A stretch of 64,000 nucleotides of DNA, from assembly GCA_020284085.1 (NCBI GenBank), contig JACEVL010000465.1, positions 202,001 to 266,000 of the forward strand, written 5' to 3'. Positions 45,141-57,899 of this stretch are shown one piece after another (position 1 is the stretch's first letter; every line of letters starts with the position of its first letter). Made by a program: the position numbers and the translations under genes. Source of the DNA: Aporrectodea caliginosa. Lineage: Eukaryota > Annelida > Clitellata > Crassiclitellata > Lumbricidae. Below the pieces are notes generated by a model. The model made no database searches. It worked only from the letters and a program-made list of their open reading frames with translations, and had not been told where the DNA came from.

Positions 45141-45464
45141 AAGATGTCTTTGCAAGTTCAGAACGCCTTTGTTATTGAAATTGGTTTTATTAATACACAT
45201 ATATAGGATATATGTAATTTATGTAGAAGCGCGGCAACTCGCTGGCAAAGGCCGACGTAGTATGATAGGCCCTTAGTTTACTAGCCTAAACGTTTCGGTC
45301 TAGCACGCAGCACGCTACGCTACCTATTGGGGAAGCAGGAAGTAAGTGAACGAGATTTTGCGGTTTTTGTAGGTAACAGGCCTTCCAATGGTTGAAGGTC
45401 TTAATTGCGCTTTGCGGTGTGAGCATGGGGCTCTGCTAACAGTAAAAACATTAATCAACTTAGA

Positions 45465-48400
45465 ATGAGGTTTGCGTCGAGCTGTGAGTTTACATTTATC
45501 TTAATTATTTCAGGTAAGTTCCAGTTGTTATCACCTTAATTATCACAATACTAACTATAGCTGTAACCATAACTAAAATGAAAAACCATTAGCTATAACT
45601 GTAACTATAACTAAATAAAATCTGTAAGGACTGATCACAATCGATTCCTTTAACTGAACAGACGTCAGTCAATTAAATGTGTTGAGTATTTGAAATGTGC
45701 TCTACAAAAGAAAGAGTTCAGTCTCATTCGGTTTCAGTTCTTGGGAGAGTTTGTCACTGGCCTTCCTATAGACTGTGCATCACGAAAAACAGAAGCAAAT
45801 AAGTGGAGCGCTGAATTAGCCTCTCGGCTAGCGTTCGACCTGAGACGACTGCCTAACTCCTCTTTGACAAAAGCAATCTTCTCTATGAAAGACTGCATGG
45901 TCTTCTTGAACACGCTGTTCTTCCAGCTAACTCCTCTTTGTGTTTATAGCTGTCTGGGCGACGTTATAACCTCGTTATCCTGTCAATCCCTCTGGGTCTG
46001 ACGAATATAAAACGAACACCGACCTTAACTTCTAGAATAAGCGTTAGCAATTAAGCTATAGCGGTCTACATGGATCATTCGCGGTTCAAAATATACATAC
46101 GCTGTCGAATACAAAGGCAATCCGTGACAGTAGTCTTGAAAACTGAAAAATGCTAGCTAGAGTAGTTAAAAACAGAATATTGATGCGATTTCATTCTACT
46201 CATTTCAGTCTGTGTGTTTCGGGCACAAGAAGCAGAAGGTGCATCTGAATTTCGAAGATGCTACAACACCTCAGTGGATATGCATTGCTTTGATGTACAA
46301 TATGACACCACAAACAATCGATGGTTAACTGCTTCCTTCGATAACGCACGTAGACGTTGTAACAATCTTAATTCTACTTTGCTCATCATTAAAGACGAAG
46401 AAACACAATCACTTACAGGACAATTTATGCAAGACCCTTACAATCCAGTGAGATCATATTACATTTGGACGGATGCCTATCGAGTCAACGACTACAACAA
46501 TACGTATACATGGCACTGGGTCGATTCAACACTTCCAAATGTACCAGGCAAGAATATTGCAGATCATAATAATCACATTGCATATTACACAATAGAACAA
46601 ATATTTCATCTTCGAATCGTCAGTTGTCGTGGTTCCTTTCGTAGCACGCTCATATAATTATACAGGCTAATAATATATCTAAGCTTGCATATTTCAGTAG
46701 AAAATAATAAGAACAGTCTCTTAAGCCCTGGCTATGAAGCGTTAGCGACTTGATTGTCATGGCCTCGGTGTACTGGGACAGGTAGCCTGTCCTCTCCCGC
46801 GCCGTCTGATCTTCCGCCGACCAGAGCACAGTCAGTCTATTCATTATAGAAGAGTCGGCTAAGTGACAGAGGTAGAGTAGGAATCTCGAAACAAATGGTT
46901 GAAATTTGAACCCCCTCTCGGTTGACAGTCCAGCTCACTAACTGCTAGACTATAATAGCGCACCATCCAGTAGCAGCGTCCAGATAATAGAAACCTTAAC
47001 AGCAATATATAGAAAGTTGTATCAACTTTATGGTAGAGAAGATGAAGACGTGCAGGATGGCGATTACAATGTTCATTACGACAACGACGATGACGACGAC
47101 AATGATGAGAAGGAGATAAAGAAAATATAGGGATGATGATACACGTGCTAAAACTATATGAGACTGATGCAATGTTAATTAGATAGAGATTAATGATATA
47201 TAGGCCTGATAATTTTAATCCGAACCTAATGAAGGAGAGCTCTCGAATCAGAATCATTGCTTGCTATTGTTTCAGCATCGAATGTCGCTTACACCCCTGA
47301 TTATGGGTGGTATGTGGCAGCCGTTGCATTCAGAAATAACAGCTTCCACTTGACGGCACAGCAGCCACATATCATCAACAACTACGTATGCGAATTTCCA
47401 GGTAACATGACATATACCTTTGCTCAGTTCTTGGACCCATCTTGTACTTACTTTACACAGCGTACATTCCTTCTTTATTTACCAAACACCTGGACACTGG
47501 CCACCTCTATTCTGACGACGTCGAAACCTTTGTACATGGTCCTCCCGCTGACCAGCTTTCTCTTGTGTCATCGATCGACTCACTGTCACATGATCTCCAT
47601 TCATGGATGTCAGCCAACCGACTAAATCTTAACTCCTCTAAAACTCAATTGATCTGGTTTGGAACCAAACAGCAGCGCCTTAAACCTGACCTCCCACTTC
47701 TGAAGTCAATGTATCCTGATTTCACATATTCATCCAGTGTCCGAGTCTTTGGTGTCACCGTTGATAGCACCCTGTCGTTCTCCGAGCACCGCTTACACTT
47801 GACGCGCTCATGTGACTATCATCTGAGGCGCATGAGAGCCATCGGAAGATCTGTTTCCTCTTCTGTCTTTACAACCATAGTCCATGCTTTCATCTGCTGT
47901 CGCATTGACTACTGCAATTCACTATTTGTTGGGCTTCCCAAGGCAAGCTTATCCTACCTTCAGTCGGTTATGAACTCGGGAGGGCCAGGCTCATCGCCAG
48001 TCTTCCTCGCTACTCTCACATCTCCACCTACATGAATGATGCCCTACACTGGCTCCCCGTTGCCTCTCATATCCAATACAAGGCACTGCTCTTAGTCTTA
48101 AGAACTCAACTGGGCCTAGCTCCTAAATATCTTTGTGACTGAATGCGCAAACCTCTATCTGCTGTCTCTTCCCGCCCTCTCCGGTCTGCGGATCGACTTG
48201 ATCTCCTAGTTCCTCGGGCAAGGACTGCCACGGCCCAGCACCGTGCCTTCGCCATCGTGGGCCCTTCTATGTGGAATGACCTCACTCCCTCAATCCGCAG
48301 TAAGATTTTAACCGGGGTCCCACCTTCATCCCTTCGTTGCTTGAAGACTTTCTTATTTCCTAGGGCTGTCACGCTGAAAGCGCCTCTGAATAGCTAGTAC

Positions 48401-51400
48401 TGTAAGAGGCGCTTTACAAATTCTCAGATACGATACGATACGATCAAGAAAATTAGCCTGAAGAGGAAGAAGAGGAGCAGCCCCTGATAAGCTAGCCTGA
48501 GAGGCAGCCATAGGTATGAATTTTGTTTTTGCCGTCTGATTTTCCCACCGACAGTGTAAGGTCAGTTACTCATTATAACTGTATTCGCTAGGGGCGCAGG
48601 TGGGGCAGGCGCAAACCAATAGAATGTCGCTTATATCCCTGATTATGGATGTCATGTGGCACCCCTACTTAGCCTCGTAACCTTATTCAGAAACAAACCT
48701 CACAATGACGATTTTTAGCAATAATCGTCTCTCTAAGTCTATGACACAATAACAAATGGTGTTGTATTATTTAATCTGCCAAAGTAGTTTTACGACCAAA
48801 CTTTGCCCAATAAATTGTGGAATTCTGGCTACATACGATCCCACCATACAGGTTATCGCTGAGCCCTAGTTGTCTTGTTCTCCAAACCAGCACATCCCTA
48901 AAAGACACTCAAAAATTGTAAATGATATACAACTGATTGCTCGGTAAAAAAAACACAGTGAACTAGGCCAATCTGCAAAGTGGTCTTGTGGTATTTGTCC
49001 TGGTCTCCACTATTTTCATGGTCTCCGCTGTTTTTTTTTATCTCGCGTAGATAATGCATTTAAGCTGACAGCGTACGCGACCTCAGTAGGCGCTCGTGAA
49101 CAAGCTGGTGCCCTGCGCTTAGCTCTACAGTAGCGCTTTAAAAATTGTGAGTTTACGATTAAGTAGCTTTTCTTATCCAGTTGTCCTTCGCGATGCGCTA
49201 AAAGTTGGTATTTATAAAGGGAATAATCTAGAAGCTTTGCTTATGTCGGCCCTTCTAGCTGGAATCATCTTCCGCAGTCCATTTTAGTTGTAAGTGATAG
49301 CACTGACTTGGGTCGGGAGTTCCTCTGAATCGCTGAGTGGAGCTCTACAAATGTTCGATTACAATTACAATTACAATTAATTAATCAGAGGAGGCATCCT
49401 ATAATTCTGATTACACTAACATTCGCAAGTTGTCTTAATTTCTTACATTTCTCTTTCGATCCAAAGCATATCCTAATATTAATGGTCTAGCCACAGTGGC
49501 ATCGATACTATTATCTTCATCTTATTTGAGTAAGTAAGTAGTAAGTAAGTATATCCTTTATTGAACCAATTGCTAACCGCACTTTGGTGTACATTGTGAA
49601 GTACATAATCACGAGTACTGTCTCTCGTTTGTTTGAACTGCATCAGTGTCGAGTTGCACTTCAATCAGCTCCAATAATGTCCGTCAGTTCAGTGGAAGAT
49701 GTTACGTTGCGAGTAATGACGCGGTCAGTTGGTATGAGGCGAGAAACAGGTGTTTGAAAGATGGGGGAGATTTAGCTTCGTTTGCGAATGTCAACAGCAT
49801 CAACTTCACTTCGTGGCTCCGTTCAGATCCAAATGTTGGGTACAACATAGGACTGCGATTCACCTGGTACATATGGATAGATACGGGTAAGTCCATTGCA
49901 TCGATAAGAACAAATCAAAACAAGTGTTTTGAAATTTGCTTAATTTCTTTGAGCTAAGCCATTTTTCTGTCACAAATAGCTTTTAAAATGTGTTCAGCTT
50001 ATCATATATTTTTCGACCGGTCACATAGCCGTGTTTCAGCACCTTTTATGTTCCACAGATAGCTCTGTATAACTGTTAAGAAGCATGCATACATGCATGA
50101 ATAATTATTGCATATACATGTACATGTTCATAAATGCATGCACACATACACATATACAGATATACACGCGTGCATTCATACATACATACATAGAAGTCGA
50201 CAGACCTAACGTCTGATGCTATGGAATAATTTTATATTAGTGAGAGAATATCACACAGGTCAGCTCCTCTTAACTGCCGATAATTATTTTCTCCCTTGTT
50301 TCATAAAGGCTTTGAAGTGCAAATTCTAAGCAGCGTTTGAAAAGAAATGTTAAAAGACAGGAATTGTGACATCCTATAAAACAATGCATTCAAGTGGCAT
50401 TAATATCACTAAAATGCTTGATCTTCTTGTCTAAATATATTTACTCTGGAAAACTTGATTCAGTTATAGGAATTATATACAAAACTGTCAGTCATTCAAT
50501 ATTGGCGTTCAATTTTATAACACTGTCACAATCTGTATACTGAGAATAATGTTGATCTTTCAGGAGAAACAGTCAGGTACGCAAAATGGACCAAAAATGA
50601 TCAGGGCTGGAGTTTACCTTGCTTGGTTGTATGGGCTCGCTTTATTCCAAGCTTCAGCTGGTCTCCAAGAGACTGCAATTCAAACGATGTATACGTAGTC
50701 TGTCACACAGGTAGGCCTATACAGATGACAACGTATATAAACTAAAAATAATCGCAATCGCAGCCTCGACTTCAGAGCTGGTAGGTTTTGATCAGAGTGT
50801 GTTGCCTTAGGTGCTGACGTGAGTTCAACTGCATATACTTTAACATTATAGTAATAAGACTTTCACTTCTCTTTCAGTTACATCACTCAATCCGACGACA
50901 ACTTCAACTACAACTACCACGACCAGCACCACAACCACCATAGCGACCACAAGCAACAGCGACACACCTTTCAATGAACACAGCGAAGGCAGAAAGCCAG
51001 ATGGTAAGGGTAAGCTTACTTTCAAAGCCAAGTCGTTATCAGGCCAATATTTATCAAAACTTGCGCTGTAGCTAGCAATTTAGCTGCGTCGAAACATGCC
51101 TATCTTAATATTACCGTACGCAAATAAATTGGCTATGTTAATATTACGCAAATAAAATTAATATTACGCAAATAAAATTATTTATAAGTTTTTACTCGAT
51201 GTCATTATTGAAACGCCCTGTAAAATCGCTCAAGTCTAGTAAAAGCAAATTATGTATTCCTTGCTGAATGCCCGGCACACAGTCATCCGGCAACGAGATA
51301 ATGCAAAATTAAAACAGATGGCTCTTTCCCTAACGACGCTCTCTTTTGTTAAGCTGTGCTCTTACAATGCTTAGTATTATATTACCAGTCAGTTGAAACT

Positions 51401-52503
51401 ATTTGAAATTTCAGTTGCATTGGCTGTTGGAGTGGGAGTTGGAGTTGGAGTACCAGTAATCGTTGCAATCATCGTAATAGTCATCTGTGTCGTAAGGTAA
51501 GAAGCTCAGCGTTTTTCCGTTGAAAGTAGCATCACTATAATTGTCTTCCCAATCATCATAATCGTCATCATAATCATAATCATCATCAGCATTATCGTTA
51601 TCATTACGGTAACGATAAAACGAAGACAGTTTCCGTACGATAAACACTGAGACCGAGGCATTGTTATAATTATCATAATCCAGTATATCATGTCCAAAGA
51701 TCAAACTTCATGATGCAATAAAACTACAGAGTTGCTGCAATATTTAAGCTAACCTCTATACGCAGCCACCATCACCTTCACACCCCACCACCATCACCAC
51801 CATTCCATGAAATGACAACAACGCCAAATACACCATCACAATCAACACAATAGCAACAGCAGCACCGACAACACTGACACCACCACCATTCCATCAATGG
51901 CAACAATACGAAATACACCACCATCACTATGAACACCAATAGCACCATCAACACCGACACCATTAAAGCTGTTTTTCTCTCTAATCATCGCAACTCATCT
52001 AATACAAACCTTACCTGATTATACTGATTAAGCGGATTAAGACTCAGATGATTCTTGAACCCTCAAAACCTGAGAATTGCTGTCTTTGGAAGCATTTAAT
52101 ACATAAGCATACATTTTCATTTATATCCGTGCAATACTTTAATACCTGAGTATAGTTCTTCGATTTACTGTCGCCACATCAAGGACCTTTGAATTCGTCC
52201 ACAGCCTGCTCAGCGGCCTAACGAGAAAAGAACGTTTCCTCTACGTATACCATTTGAGACACAATATATTTACTTTTAATTTATTAATATTTATGCAGGT
52301 TGAAGACACCTCTGGAGCAGAAGACGCGCAACGACAAAACTGAACTCGGCGCAGTTCAGGAACCACCTGTTGGGCAAGTAAACGAGTCAGCCAATAGCCC
52401 GTATGAACAGCTGAATCGGAACCTGAACAGTTCTTCTGGACCGATGTATGACGAACTCAGAGTTGCACCAGAAGCGCAATACGAAGAATTTCCACCCAAT
52501 TGA
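45465..52503 (+). CDS. Receptor A: complete two-CTLD membrane receptor with tyrosine tail, 437 aa
   Basis: Exons: 45465-45513, 46209-46547, 47276-47401, 49647-49886, 50564-50710, 50878-51003, 51415-51496, 52299-52503. Phases are 1,1,1,1,1,1,2. Intron 2 has a GC donor (CCAG|GCAAGA); the others are GT-AG. The signal peptide starts MRFASSCEF. CTLD1 (about 28-171) has HCF, ARRRC, WTDAYR, WHWVDS and VCEFPG. CTLD2 (about 172-300) has the six long-form cysteines, WYEARNRC, a diverged YNIGLR, WTKND, RDCNSNDVYVVC. The stalk is Thr-rich, the transmembrane helix (about 343-369) is Gly/Val-rich. The tail has Y405 (SPYEQL), Y420 (YDEL) and Y431 (YEEF). EPN, QPD and WND sugar motifs are absent, so ordinary calcium-dependent sugar binding is not predicted. 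Intron 3 carries a LINE fragment. Ligand unknown; surface immune-type or adhesion receptor inferred. Confidence 0.9.
47435..48450 (+). mobile_element. 5'-truncated CR1/L2-like LINE
   Basis: The reverse transcriptase C-terminal half starts at HLYSDDVETF (YADD changed to YSDD) and continues WMSANRLNLNSSKTQLIWFG, HAFICCRIDYCNSLFVGLP and GPSMWNDLTPSIR. The 3' end GCGCCTCTGAATAG...GAGGCGCTTTACAAAT is followed by (ACGAT)n. Frameshifted near 47990. Intron 3 of receptor A. Confidence 0.9.
49080..49165 (+). mobile_element. LINE 3' tail
   Basis: CGCTCGTGAACAAGCTGGTG, then CCCTGCGCTTAGCTC and GTAGCGCTTTAAAAATTGTG. Intron 3 of receptor A. Confidence 0.6.
49310..49385 (+). mobile_element. LINE 3' tail with (ATTACA)n
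   Basis: GGGTCGGGAGTTCCTCTGAA, then GAGCTCTACAAATG and ATTACA repeats. Intron 3 of receptor A. Confidence 0.6.
49525..49600 (-). mobile_element. (ACTT)n-tailed LINE, 3' tip
   Basis: GAGTAAGTAAGTAGTAAGTA, then TATCCTTTATTGAACCAATT and GCTAACCGCACTTTGGTGTA. It ends only about 47 bp before the CTLD2 exon of receptor A. Confidence 0.75.
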
Positions 52504-53112
52504 ACTTGAACTATAATAGCAATTTGGCAAATAATGACAAATATCTGTGACTCGTTTCTCATCAATTTCAAATCGACACATAACAGGACACATTTCCCTC
52601 GCGTATAGAAGGCTTGCGAATGACGCTTAACACAATATGACATGACCTGGCATAGCATAACATAACCTATCATAACAGATGGCTTTAAGTGGTTAAGAAA
52701 ACATGCAATCTGCGTTAGACCATTGGAATTCCTAAAAGCTCACCCCTCGCGTCTTCTTCTTGAATTTTGACAGGACTATCAGCCTAATCATACCACAAGT
52801 CAACAAGTCTTGCTTGAGGAATTTCTGCATTAGTTTTCCTCTTTATAAATTCGACATAATTATATAGCCTACTAACACCTAACTTTGCATATTTTTGCTT
52901 GAAATCATCTGTGTACACTGTACAGCTTATCGGTCTCTTATGCATATTTAATTCAAAACAGACGTCAAAAATTATCTCAGCTTCATTTCTGTGGAGGTGA
53001 CATAAACAACGCTTCCAGTGTGGTTTCGAACACTTTTAAGCAGAGGATGCGCCACAACTCATTTGGTACAGTGCTAGGCTGTTAACCGAGAAGTCGGGGG
53101 GTTTCGTAATTA
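52504..53112. other. 3' flank of receptor A
   Basis: The segment 52620-52720 (ATAACATAAC, TAAGTGGTTAAGAAAACATG, CAATCTGCGTTAGA) resembles the 3' flank of receptor B and the insert in the receptor C tail. It is either ancestral 3'UTR sequence or a small repeat associated with the family. No gene seen. Confidence 0.45.
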
Positions 53113-53496
53113 TAAGGTCGTGGATACAGTCACGCCCGACGTGAGCCTATACCTGGGACTAGAATCACTCCGCTACCCAATTGGTCAATGCATGTCACAT
53201 GATTTTGTGGACGTGAAAGGAGCCGACCGATAAACAATCCCGAATGTGGTGGAAGATTGCTCACCATGCTTTCTACTGACGACACTAACCCTAACCCTGA
53301 CCCTAACCGACCCTCACGACGCCTAATCTGACCCTAAACAACCCTCACGAAGCGTAACGTGACCCTTACCGACCCTCAATAAATTATGTGTGCCATTTCA
53401 AAATTCCAAGGGAAGACAGCAAGTTCACCTGACAGTAATACTGGGGTTCCGCAAACGCCCGGGGCGTGAACGGATCCACTACGTTAATATAAAACT
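53113..53496 (+). mobile_element. MITE with telomere-like interior, copy 2
   Basis: Same orientation as 43985-44367 and closely similar over its full length: GTGGATACAGTCACGCCCGA at the start, CTAACCCTAACCCTGACCCT inside, GTGAACGGATCCACTACG at the end. Confidence 0.75.
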
Positions 53497-53529
53497 GCTC
53501 CACTGGTAATAATAATATTTTCATTTATT

Positions 53530-55236
53530 GAAACAATCCGGCTGACAAACCAAAACCGGTTACAGTGTACAGTTATGCAATTGAAACAATTCACAAGAAC
53601 ACAAATGACAGAAGACATAAATCTTAACTACTAACAGAACAGACAGCCTGCAATACACGGCGCTAATAAAGTAAGTAAGTAAGTAAATCCTTTATTGAGA
53701 AGCACTAGCAGACGCACAGCACTGTACATGGCAAGATTAATACATTCAAACAAACAAACAAATAAACACAAATTAATTTATATATGCAACCAATGAATTG
53801 AATGAGAAGCTTTATTGTACATCACGGGAAACATAGAGGAAGAAGAGATAGGGCTAGTCATAGGGGAAAATGAAGGGTTTAAATAGCCAGGTCTAAGAAA
53901 AACATAGTTTATTTGTATAGCATCCGGGCAAGGAAGCATTTCTGCGACAGGTTGTCAAACATGGGAAGCTCACGGTTATGGGACCGTGGCCGCAGGGAGT
54001 AGCGCGATTGCTTGATCGGCGGTAACAATTTATGCAATACATGACAAGGATTGTGCAGAATACAGGCAAAGAGTCTAGTATCCGCACTGCTGCAGAGAGT
54101 ATCAAATGAGGGAGAAGATGGAGGTAAGTACCCCTGGAGTACCAACCTACGGATAATTCCCTCAAGCGCCTCCCGTTCCTGCACTCTCGCAAAGCCCCAC
54201 CACACAGGCGAGCAATACAGCATCATACCAACCGTAGTGGCACGAACTACGTCAAATAAACTGTCCCCCGAGAGCCCATGCGACCTCAGGATACGAAGTG
54301 CATAAAAGGACTGCCTTGCTTTTATGGTCAAACGTTTAATGTGACTGGAGAACCCAAATTTCGCTGTAAGCTCAACACACAGAATATCTAGGGTTTGCAC
54401 TCTTGCGATACCTTTTAGAGGATGGGGAACATACCGATGGTACCCGGGGACGCGTGAAAATTATCTCACAGGATTTGCCTGAGTTAAGCTTGAGGTTGCA
54501 ACTCTGTGCCCATACACTAATATGCTCAAGCTGAATCTCAGTTGTAGTGATACTTGATGCGGGGACAGCGAGATCATCTGCATATTTAAAAATGCGATTG
54601 CATTTATTAACTGATTTAAGTCAGAGATTGCAACTACGAAATCCATCTGGCCCAAACCGGAACCTTGAATAATACTTGCATTAATTCGTGCAAGAGAACA
54701 TATTACACCGTTAAACCTAGTGCAATGACTTCGATTATGAAGTAGATTCAAAATCCAATTAAAAATGTGATCAGGAATTGGGAGAGAAGCAAGTTGTTCG
54801 GCTAGATATGAATGTCTGACAGAGTCAAAAGCTTTGGAAAAATCCAATGAGACCAAACGTACATAGGGTTCATAGCATAAGGTTTCAAGGATGTGGCTAT
54901 AGATACAGCCATCAAAGCAGCAGCCGTTGAGTCCGTGGGTCTAAAGGCATACTGATCATCAAATTTGTGATTAGTGTCTGTGTTGGTGATTACCGGATAC
55001 ATATATATATACGGGTAACGATTTTTCAAGAATTCTACAAAGGATGGAAGTAATGGAGATGGGGCGGTAATCCGATTCCATCCTTGGGCAAGCCAATTTG
55101 GGGATTGGTGTAATACAACTTAACCTCCACTGTAGCAGCCTACAAAGCATGTCCGCCCTACGGGCCTCGAACTCGGTACCTCTCGCTCTCCATGCCAGTG
55201 TGTTATCCAATGCGCTATCGTACCTCCCACCCAACG
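53530..55236 (-). mobile_element. Third-family SINE interrupted by a LINE
   Basis: The SINE 3' portion is 53530-53667 (CTACTAACAGAACAGACAGC, CCTGCAATACACGGCGCTAA). The tRNA-like head portion is 55127-55236 (TAGCAGCCTACAAAGC, GGCCTCGAACTCGGTACCTC). In the intact copy at 40216-40436 these two portions are contiguous at CGCTAATAGTAGCCTAC, which fixes the insertion point of the LINE. Confidence 0.75.
53668..55126 (-). mobile_element. (ACTT)n-tailed LINE, 5'-truncated, inserted in the SINE
   Basis: The 3' tail of AAGTAAGTAAGTAAGTAAAT starts at 53668. Minus-strand frames give reverse transcriptase pieces: VSLDFSKAFDSVRHSYLAEQ (55029-54461, frameshifted), then KARQSFYALRILRSHGLSG, MMLYCSPVWWGFARV and HKLLPPIKQSRYSLRPRSHN (54400-53909). 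The second region matches 61656-61057. Confidence 0.88.
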
Positions 55237-55363
55237 CAGAAACTAACCTATTCTGCCACAACATATGCAGGCTCGTTGGGCAATGTTCACGCATGAAGAA
55301 TAGACGCTAGTGGCCGACGTTTCTCCCTCTCCCCTCCCTCTGAAGTCTTATTGATTGAGCTAG

Positions 55364-55724
55364 GCCGGTGTCACGAAATAGAGTATCCCCCATGTATAAG
55401 TATCCCCCTTAGCGAAATGGAGTATGCGGTTTAGTTTGCATTTTTGTCGGTTTCTAAGTGTATTCAGTCTGTTTGGATTTATTGTACACATACAATATTT
55501 TAAGTTGCGTATCTTTAGTTTGTGCGTCGACCTGTAATTAATTTATTTCGACTTTGGTTATTTTGACTGGATTTTCTTCTTGGCTATCGTGATGCGTATG
55601 ACGATGGGGGATAGAATGGTTTATCCCCCCCGGATACTCTTGACCGTTTATTCCATTCGGGGGGATAAATTCATACATCCCCCCGGATAATCTTAGGACG
55701 GATACTCTATTTCGTGATACCGGC
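55364..55724. mobile_element. MITE, 361 bp, about 25-bp inverted repeats
   Basis: GCCGGTGTCACGAAATAGAG and its near-perfect inverse at the right end (one mismatch over about 25 bp). The interior has several G/C-run blocks of the type GTATCCCCC and GGGGGGATAAA. Confidence 0.75.
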
Positions 55725-55906
55725 TGTGCCCAAAAGCATTTTAGGCTATTATGTATCGTGAGCGCCCCAAATTTTATGTTGTAGATATTTTGGTCGTAGT
55801 TCTCAGGCTTTCTTGCTCGCAAGTGCAAATATTGAAACACGGCGATGAATTCATAAACGTTGCACGAGAAAGGAATCAGTAGACCTATGTCTGAGTATTT
55901 CTTCGA

Positions 55907-56222
55907 TAGAAACTCTATTGAAATCCAAATAACGAAACGACATACATCAAAGGAAGCCGAGACGAGTACATTACACACCTACTTCCTTCTGTCTTTGCCA
56001 TTTTGTGCCCCGATTAATCCAGTGCTTGTACTGTCAATCGAGAGGTCGAGGTCCAAATACTCGCCAGGGCAGAAATTTGTTTTGTGATATACTAAGCGAA
56101 CTCAGCTATGATGAATGTCTGACCATATACTGTCAGTGTCAAGATCAGGCGTCGAGACTAAGATAATGAAATCCCCAGCATATCGTACCCAAGGCCATCA
56201 TAAGAGACTGCTTCTCTTCTTA
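55907..56222 (-). repeat. Inverted duplicate of 28964-29282
   Basis: Nearly identical reverse complement over about 315 bp. The flanks differ from those of the other copy. No exon recognised within. Confidence 0.85.
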
Positions 56223-56244
56223 TTTGTATCTGCACCATACTGCC

Positions 56245-56920
56245 AAATGGCGTCTAACTTCAACAATTATTGTGCTAGATTGGGCTTCAAAGACTTTATC
56301 CTATGAAGAGAACAAAACGCTCAAGAGCTCTCTTGTTATTATTCATTTGTTCTTCTTCTTATTTTTATTGTTATTTTGTTCGTCTCTGATCTTCAGATGA
56401 TATGTACCATCAGAGCCATGCTGAGCAAAATAAATTATTTCTGGTATTCCATATAGGCAGCAGCTCATCCAAAGACCTATGACGTAATGTGTAACGGTGA
56501 CCTAGAACACGCACCTGACATTCAGTCTCGAACATAACGTCGATAGATTATGCCATATACAGTACAGTCGAATATTGGCAGTTCCGACCTTTTTCACAAA
56601 TTGTTTGCGTTTCAAATAGCTATCCTAAAGACTCAATGCGATGTGAAATTGCAATTAAGAACTAGACTGTTAAATCAGTCAGCAAAACCATGTGCAGATT
56701 GCAGTAAAATAGAAGAGTCACCAGTGGAGGGCCAACACACCCACGTGGAGCCAAACAGTTGACAGATGGAATATATGGAATGGAAGTTCAAAGTCTCAGG
56801 ACAGAATTGCGTCGATAGAGTGGAGTGGCGATAGGTGACAGCGCTAGGATACACGATGACCCTGCCGACGAGCAGTCCCTCATTGGTAGGAGATGACGCA
56901 CATCCGGCTAACTCGCCGAG
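56245..56920 (+). repeat. Diverged copy of the receptor A upstream region
   Basis: Collinear with 44440-45140 (see that entry), with insertions and deletions. No receptor exons follow, so it is either a dispersed repeat or the remnant 5' flank of a lost paralogue. Confidence 0.55.
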
Positions 56921-57425
56921 TTGCAAACAATAGATACAAGAGGCAGTCGTCGCTTGTCAGTCGGTAGATTGAAGTTCAACCAGTTACTAGCGGTCGAGGT
57001 CACTCTAATGACCCATGTCGATCGTCCTCCACTGAGACGATAACAACCGGCTACAGGCGGCGTAGCCTTGTCCCGAGTGGCGGCACTACACCAGGGCAAG
57101 CCAGGGCAAATGCCCCGGTTAAAAAGCCTTTGCCCTGTTCGTTGCCCTGCGAGAATTTTTGACCTGCCCAGATTTTGCGGCTCACCATAAATCAACCCCT
57201 GAACTAGTTACTTGTATGACTGCCATGTCTATGCCCTGGTTAAAAAGTCTGGCGCCGAAACTGCTTGTCCCAGACTAAATGACACATAGGAATGGAAGGG
57301 TGTGATGCCGTGACTTAGGCCAAGACAACATGCGAACAAATACCTTCTAAAACGCATAAAATCCTTGGCATAAACGATGAATAAGTCCGGTACGCAAACC
57401 AGTGAACTCCAACATATATAGGCCT

Positions 57426-57501
<76 letters not shown>

Positions 57502-57899
57502 TGTGTGTGCGTGTGTGCGGAGGGGGCGTGCATGCAGGAAGTAGTAACCGTTTATGCTTATCAGGCCTCTGTTCACTACCTTTGATCGGCTCGTAATCGC
57601 TCCAGACGATTTGATATCTAGTTATGCACCAGCTAGTCATCACATCGACCGTCTCTGACATAGGTCGCAGTGTTAAACGTCTCTCATGCGAGAAGTATTT
57701 ATCGTATATGCTTATCAATCATCGGTTCACTAGCTATGGTCGGAACGTAATCGTATAAAAGGCGCGTGACGTAGCTGTAAATCCTGGCGGCTGGGAACTC
57801 CATTCACCCAGATTTACAAAAGAGTGGGTCCGTTTACACCATGATAAATTGTTCCACGAAAAGATTCATTTCAGCAATCTTACAGTGTCACAAAATCAA
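56921..57899. other. Intergenic, no gene recognised
   Basis: Contains a compound (TA)n(TG)n microsatellite at 57429-57500 and two short direct repeats, TGCCC-GGTTAAAAAG, at 57111 and 57231. Confidence 0.6.

Noticed and set aside
45690..46001. 103-codon frame in intron 1 of receptor A
   Set aside because: No domain recognised, no splice-compatible role in the receptor model, probably old repeat or chance.
53281..53370. Interstitial telomere array
   Set aside because: Only a few imperfect CCCTAA/CCCTGA units, and they recur within a MITE family.
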